Shown here piece after piece: positions 6,599 to 11,063 of a stretch of DNA of 11,063 nucleotides. The notes beneath the pieces are model-generated. The model did not search any database. It was not told where the DNA came from and was given only the letters and a program-made list of their open reading frames with translations. This DNA is from Elusimicrobiota bacterium (GTDB lineage: Bacteria > Elusimicrobiota > Elusimicrobia > Elusimicrobiales > UBA9959): NCBI GenBank assembly GCA_022703115.1, contig JAKLEK010000035.1, positions 1 through 11,063 on the forward strand. The letters are read 5' to 3'. The translations under genes and the position numbers were made by a program. Numbering within the stretch: the stretch's first letter is position 1; every line of letters begins with the position of its first letter.

Positions 6599-9500
6599 GG
6601 TCACCGCGGACAGGACCGCGCTCATCACGCCGGTCGCAACCGGCGAATCCAGCACCGACCACTCCGAATAGACCCCGGCCCGGCTCACGGCCCGCGCCCT
6701 GTAGAAGAAGAACTGTCCGGCGGGCCTGGGTTCCTCGCCCGGGAACAGGGCGCTGCCGGTGTAATAGGACTCGTCCGAAACGAATCCCAGGGGCCGCCAG
6801 ACCACGTTAGCCGAAAGGTCGTTGACCGCGCCGCCGCGCTCCTGCACCTCGTAACCGGCCACGCCCGAGATCGCCTGATTGGATTCGTCCCACTTCAGTT
6901 CGTAAGCGGTCTGCGCGCTTCCGGAGATCTGCGGCTTCGGCATGCCGGGAACGGTCGGGGGCCTCGGATCGAACCTGAAGACGAACATGGGCCTGGCGTC
7001 CGAGACCGTGGCGCTGGACCCGGTGACGGAGACGTACCTGGCGCTCAGGATGGCCGCCCCGTCCGAGACCGGCTCTCCGCCCAGCGCGGAACCGAGATGC
7101 TCTATCGGCGAAGAGCCCCTCAGGCCGCGGCCGCTGTCGGTATCCGAAGGAATGACCTCGAGAGTGTTGGCCGCGCCCGTCTTGCGGCCGACGCGCATTA
7201 TCTCGCTGCCCACATAGACTATGCCGGGCAGCTTCAGGACCGAAGAGTCCTGCACGGTGAAGACCGTATCGGCGGACCCCACGTTCTGAGTAAGGCGCGT
7301 CACATTGGGCACCGGCAGGGACAAGCCCGTGACCAGGGCGCTGGTGAGCGGGGCGCCGGCGGCAAGGGCAGCGAAGGAACTGGAACGCAGGCCCTTCACC
7401 GAGGAAACGGAGACGGCGGCGCGCTTCCAGGTGCCGCTGAAGGAGACGGGATCGTCGTAGAAGGCGCCTACCGCCACCTCGTAATAACCGCCGTCGCCGG
7501 CCGAGACCATCGGCAGGGAGACCTTGAGCTGCTGGCCGTTGCCGGTCCAGGCCGACGGCACGAAGCCCTGGTCCGGCGCCGGGATCGTCTTGGAGGCGTC
7601 CAGGGAATCGGTGCCCAGCAGCATTATGCGGGCCCCGGTCGGGGAGATCAGGACCTGGTCCACGATCGAGTCCTGGTTAAGGTCGAGGTCCAGCACCCGG
7701 GTGCCGCTCATATCCAGCGACGGGCTGGCGTCTCCGGTCAGGGATATCTTTGTAAGCCTCGGATCGGCCCCGGCCGAGAAGTTGTCCGGCACTCCGTCCC
7801 CGTTCACGTCCAGCAGCGGATGTTCACTGGGACAAGCCGTCTCCCAGGGCGCTCCGTTGGAACATATCCACCTGGATTGGTCCGGAACGTAATTATTATT
7901 GGCGTCCTTGCACATGTTGTTCCTGGGCGAGGAAGCGTCCTTGCCGTTGTTGCAGTTGACCGGGTCCAGCTTGGCGTAAGCCGGATACCCCACGGCCACG
8001 CTGGGAACGCCGGGGCCGGCCAGCGTGATTATGACCGGGGCGGTCTCGGTGCTGACGGCCACGGCCGGGATCACCAACGGGTTTATCTTCACCAGAGACG
8101 AAGCCACCGGCGGCTGGTTGTCGGCGTCGGGCACGGCGCTCAGGCTGACCAGTCCGCCTGGGCCCTTCACGTCGAGATAAGACTGCAGCGACAGGCCCAC
8201 CTGATGGCCGATGGTCATCGTGGAGGAGCCTATGGTGCCCACCACGAACAGCGTGGTGCGGCCGGTATCCACGTGCATCCTGGGGAGCCCGTCCGAAGTT
8301 ATGCCTATGGTGGCCACGCCCAGATCGAAGTCAGCGGTGCCGCCCGGCTGATATACGTTGTCCGCGCGGCCGACCAAAGTGTCGCCGGAGCTGTAGACAC
8401 GATTCAGGTCCGTATCCATGTATATGGAGATAGAAACCAGGTCGCAGTCGGCCGCGCTCACGCAGTAGCGGGTGCCCGTCTGGGTCAGACGCAGCGCCCC
8501 TATATCCACCTCGCCGGCGGTGGTCTGGAAGTCCAGCCGCATGAAGGTAAGGTTGGGTGTTCCGGGTTCGACGGTGCTCGGCGCGAGGGTCACCCCGTTG
8601 ATCTTCAGGATAGTGCCGCCTACGAGGGCCTTTATGGTCTCGAACGGCAGCGGCTGGGAATGGGTGCCGTAAGGCAGCTGCGGGAGCTGGCTGACGTTAA
8701 CATTAACATTGCCGTTGACGGTATCCGGGTTCTGGTCTATGACTATGGCGTTCGGACCGGGTATGATGACGCCTACGCCGTTTCCGACCATGGCGGTATC
8801 CCCGATGTCGTAGGCCAGGAAATAGGTCTGCTGCGACGGGGAAAGCAGCTGCGGTATGGACAGGTCCATCAGACGCACCCTGTTGTTATCGTCCGCCTGG
8901 TCGAACAGGTCCACCTTCTCTACCGAGGCGCCCGCGACACCGTTAATGACGGGGCTCGAAGAGACCCCGAGCAGCATGCCCCTCTCGGTTATGCGCAGCG
9001 AAGCCGCCGAGGTGGAGACGGAGGCGTAATGGAGCAGTTCCGTGCCCGCCAGGAGTATGTCGCCGCTGGACGGGAAGCCGTAGGTCGAAGCGACCACCAG
9101 ATCGAACGGAGGCACGGAGGCGCTGGACACCGGCACGGCCAGGGTGGTCTGCTGGAACGAGACCGGCATATCGGAGGCGTCCAGCACGTCGTTGGAGTTG
9201 GCGTCCCTGAAGACGCGCACGAACTTGACGTCCCGGTTGCGGCCGTACGGCTTCTGCACGTCGGCCGAGGACCCCGATTTCTGCACCATCAGTTTGCGCC
9301 AGGTAGCCTGCGCGGTGTCGGTCACCATGTTGAAGCGCAGGATCGGCACGAACTGCTGACCCTGCACGATCGAGCCGGCGTCGGCGACCACGTCCTTGAC
9401 GCCCATGGTGACGACGCTCGCCGCCTCGTTTATGGTGTTCAGAACGGAGTAGGCCGGGAACGCCCCGAGCGCCTCTTTTCCGTCGGGTATGGCCACGTCC

Positions 9501-11063
9501 AGATAGTCCGTGCTGTCTACGGCCAGCCCGATGGTCTTGCCGACCTGCGCGAACTCGGAAACGTCGACCGTCACGTACAGCACGGTGGAGGAAGTGCTCA
9601 CGACAATCCCCGGGTTGAACAGTATGGTCGCGGTCTTCTTATTGAAGAAGTCGTTCCCCGCAGAGAGCAGATTGGGACAGACGCCGCTCACGCACTGCGT
9701 ATCGTCCTTGATGTCGTAATTCCTGTTCACGTCGTGCCAGACCTTGACGTTGACTATGTCCGAGTCCACCCCGCTGCCGCGCAGGTCGAGTTTCAGGGAA
9801 TTGAGTATGGCCGTGTTCTCTCCGGGCCTGGTCTTCAGGTCCAGCCTGAGCATGGGCACGTTCCTGTCGTTCTGTATCATGCCGCCGGAGGCCACGTTCG
9901 CCCAGGCGACTCCGAGAGTGTCCGTGCTGGGCATGACCAGGAAGTAGGGGCTGGCCACGGGCGTGGAGACTGACACGGAATGGCCCACGTCCGGCGGACC
10001 GGTGATCACGGAATACGGGCTCTGCCCGTCCAGCTCTATGCCCAGGGTCTCGTTAAGGTTCGCCACGCCCGGGTGAGAGAACACCGCCGTCGGGTCCACG
10101 TCGAAAGTGACAAAGAAGGTGGCGGGGGATTGCAGATGCCTTATAAGCGAGTAGGGTCGGCCCTCTTCCCTCAGGGGCATGGTGGCCAGGGCGCCCACGA
10201 ACACGCCGGAACTGACCTCGGTGTCCTCCACCGGTTCGCCGCTGGAATCCAGGAAGAGCACGCCGTTGCCGTTGTCCCGGAAGATGCGGACCCTGGAGAT
10301 GTCGCCGTCGCTGCCGTTCAGAGGGTCGAGTCTGGTGCGCCTGAGATTTATGGTGCCGACCTCGATCTCGAAGTCGGAAGCCGAGAGGCGCATTACGAAG
10401 GCGCCGCGGTACTTCTGGCCCTGGGTGACCTGCGCGCCGATAAGAGCCCCGGGAAGGTGCGGCACCGGCACGCTGCCCAGCCGGCCGCGGGTCACGTCAT
10501 GCAGCAGGCCTGGGGCGCCTGGAGTTAGAGAGGAGTAACTGATTATCTCGTTATCCACCACCGCGTAACCTGAGGTAGGCAGCCCCAGAGTGGAGGAAAC
10601 GGACCAGAGCGGGTCATCAGTGACACCAACGTCCTCCGTAGTCAGCCTCGGAGCCGGGTACATGTTGCCGGCGGTGTCGGAGAAAACGGGGTCGGCCGAG
10701 ACAGTCAGCACCTGCGGCTTCGGAGTGACCCTGTGCAGCTCCGTGGTGAACGGCAGCCCGGAAGTGGTGGTGGATATCCTGTTCGGCCAGGAGATGGACT
10801 TGGTCGCGGCGTTATCCCCCGTACCGGGGCTCACCGGGAAGCTCTCCGCCGTCACGCTCAGACCGAGGGTCCTTGGCTCGCCGGTGACCGGGTCGGTCGG
10901 CAGGGCGGTCTTATTGATATCGAGCGCCAGCATGTACCTGGCGGCCGGAGCCGGAGACGCCGCGTAAACTATCCGCTGGACGGTCGTGCCGGCGGTAAGC
11001 CCGCCGAATTCCAGCGTGGCGGCCAGCAGGCCGCTGCCGCCCGCGTTGAACGCGGAGGAGGTC
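6296..11063 (-). CDS. Giant secreted multidomain protein with FnIII and YPNP-type C-terminal sorting domain (5' end cut by window)
   Basis: The frame stays open from the TGA at 6298 to the right edge, giving at least 1588 residues; the Met at 10933 is internal. Numbering from the edge, four related beta-rich units occur at about 218-278, 400-455, 568-635 and 833-896. Each ends in an Asp/Asn-rich, possibly calcium-binding motif such as FRDANSNDVLDASD. Three modules with the pattern 'E-I/L-hydrophobic ... RG-x-L/LRG ... G-A' lie at about 156-215, 655-718 and 1265-1335. Residues 1053-1135 hold EF-hand-like loops (DANNNYVPD, DVNGDGVPD, DLNQDSIVD) beside four cysteines. An FnIII-like domain (1368-1478) precedes the C-terminal domain. 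Cysteines come in close pairs, which fits an oxidising extracellular site. It is probably exported by a PorV-linked route and displayed on the surface as an adhesin or structural protein. I do not recognise a catalytic domain. Confidence 0.9.
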   Translation of the reverse strand, partial: TSSAFNAGGSGLLAATLEFGGLTAGTTVQRIVYAASPAPAARYMLALDINKTALPTDPVTGEPRTLGLSVTAESFPVSPGTGDNAATKSISWPNRISTTTSGLPFTTELHRVTPKPQVLTVSADPVFSDTAGNMYPAPRLTTEDVGVTDDPLWSVSSTLGLPTSGYAVVDNEIISYSSLTPGAPGLLHDVTRGRLGSVPVPHLPGALIGAQVTQGQKYRGAFVMRLSASDFEIEVGTINLRRTRLDPLNGSDGDISRVRIFRDNGNGVLFLDSSGEPVEDTEVSSGVFVGALATMPLREEGRPYSLIRHLQSPATFFVTFDVDPTAVFSHPGVANLNETLGIELDGQSPYSVITGPPDVGHSVSVSTPVASPYFLVMPSTDTLGVAWANVASGGMIQNDRNVPMLRLDLKTRPGENTAILNSLKLDLRGSGVDSDIVNVKVWHDVNRNYDIKDDTQCVSGVCPNLLSAGNDFFNKKTATILFNPGIVVSTSSTVLYVTVDVSEFAQVGKTIGLAVDSTDYLDVAIPDGKEALGAFPAYSVLNTINEAASVVTMGVKDVVADAGSIVQGQQFVPILRFNMVTDTAQATWRKLMVQKSGSSADVQKPYGRNRDVKFVRVFRDANSNDVLDASDMPVSFQQTTLAVPVSSASVPPFDLVVASTYGFPSSGDILLAGTELLHYASVSTSAASLRITERGMLLGVSSSPVINGVAGASVEKVDLFDQADDNNRVRLMDLSIPQLLSPSQQTYFLAYDIGDTAMVGNGVGVIIPGPNAIVIDQNPDTVNGNVNVNVSQLPQLPYGTHSQPLPFETIKALVGGTILKINGVTLAPSTVEPGTPNLTFMRLDFQTTAGEVDIGALRLTQTGTRYCVSAADCDLVSISIYMDTDLNRVYSSGDTLVGRADNVYQPGGTADFDLGVATIGITSDGLPRMHVDTGRTTLFVVGTIGSSTMTIGHQVGLSLQSYLDVKGPGGLVSLSAVPDADNQPPVASSLVKINPLVIPAVAVSTETAPVIITLAGPGVPSVAVGYPAYAKLDPVNCNNGKDASSPRNNMCKDANNNYVPDQSRWICSNGAPWETACPSEHPLLDVNGDGVPDNFSAGADPRLTKISLTGDASPSLDMSGTRVLDLDLNQDSIVDQVLISPTGARIMLLGTDSLDASKTIPAPDQGFVPSAWTGNGQQLKVSLPMVSAGDGGYYEVAVGAFYDDPVSFSGTWKRAAVSVSSVKGLRSSSFAALAAGAPLTSALVTGLSLPVPNVTRLTQNVGSADTVFTVQDSSVLKLPGIVYVGSEIMRVGRKTGAANTLEVIPSDTDSGRGLRGSSPIEHLGSALGGEPVSDGAAILSARYVSVTGSSATVSDARPMFVFRFDPRPPTVPGMPKPQISGSAQTAYELKWDESNQAISGVAGYEVQERGGAVNDLSANVVWRPLGFVSDESYYTGSALFPGEEPRPAGQFFFYRARAVSRAGVYSEWSVLDSPVATGVMSAVLSAVTNYPNPVDTRKGGAEGKTNISYTLGFDADVTITLYDLLGYMVKEYKFSSGSEGGRAGPNVVVWDGRNDLGSFVSKGGYIARVKASGSKGSAIIIRKIGVIH
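7058..10597 (-). repeat. Three copies of a small 'RG' module within the giant protein
   Basis: Copies lie at about 10418-10597, 8909-9100 and 7058-7270. The shared order is a short Pro/Gly turn (LPTSGYAV, FPSSGDIL, KLPGIVYV), then EII, ELL or EIM, then an Arg-Gly or Arg-Gly-Leu turn (TRGRLGS, ERGMLLG, GRGLRGS), then a closing G-A/G-x-x-V. Similar small modules occur in phage tail and surface proteins in my memory of such families. Copy 2 appears inserted inside repeat unit 3. Confidence 0.5.
8375..10411 (-). repeat. Four diverged beta/Asp-Asn repeat units within the giant protein
   Basis: Coding units lie at 10229-10411, 9698-9865, 9158-9361 and 8375-8566. Each has a strand such as PMLRLDLKT or PILRFNMVTD, a second strand, then D-I/V-x-x-V-x-V and an Asp/Asn-rich turn (HDVNRNYDIKDD, YMDTDLNRVYSSGD). 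Unit starts are about 182, 168 and 265 residues apart; the longer gap contains one of the RG modules. The repeat is seen at protein level only, so it is old and diverged. Confidence 0.6.

Noticed and set aside
6299..9973. Open frame of 1224 codons on the plus strand opposite the giant gene
   Set aside because: It is exactly codon-aligned with the sense gene. It stays open because the sense gene avoids TTA, CTA and TCA codons. The translation is low-complexity His/Gly/Arg/Val-rich with no domain.
10931..10933. Met codon at 10933 as the start of the giant protein
   Set aside because: The frame stays open for 43 more codons to the edge with the same beta-rich composition, and there is no signal peptide or ribosome site at this Met.

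Overview
The window is one co-directional block on the minus strand of a G+C-rich bacterial genome. It holds four genes, and the first and last run off the window edges. In transcription order they are: (1) a giant secreted multidomain protein with a YPNP-type C-terminal sorting domain, 5' end missing; (2) a PorV/UPF0164-type outer-membrane barrel with a periplasmic TPR tail; (3) an inner-membrane protein that joins a minimal FliF segment, a FliG-like module and a TPR; (4) a long cytoplasmic coiled-coil protein with a Pro/Met/Gly-rich N-terminus, 3' end missing. Long codon-aligned open frames on the plus strand are shadows. The gene content recalls non-flagellated Gram-negative lineages such as Elusimicrobiota, but this is an impression from the families; no marker gene fixes the taxon.

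The main intergenic region (5987-6295) is the regulatory centre. After a strong hairpin that ends gene 1, there is a palindromic operator-like region, a perfect-consensus sigma70-type promoter (TTGACA-16-TATAAT with extended -10 TG), and a leader that matches the c-di-GMP-I (GEMM-I) riboswitch core: GCAAA, a P2 stem with GAAA tetraloop, GCGCAAAGCC, and a 3' GGUUGCCGA. A terminator-like stem with a six-U tail lies further down, inside what would be the first codons of the porV-like gene. This suggests c-di-GMP control of the outer-membrane gene and perhaps of the genes after it.

The most unusual gene is the FliF/FliG hybrid. A signal peptide replaces FliF's first membrane helix and ring-building domains 1 and 2. 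Only the RBM3-like domain and the second membrane helix remain, fused to a FliG middle/C-terminal module and a TPR. The five charged residues that FliG uses to work with the stator are all changed. No other flagellar gene is visible. My reading is that a flagellar MS-ring/switch derivative has been reused in a trans-envelope apparatus, with a PorV-like outer-membrane component, a CTD-bearing surface protein and a coiled-coil cytoplasmic partner, under second-messenger control. The families are seen in the sequence; the joint function is inference.
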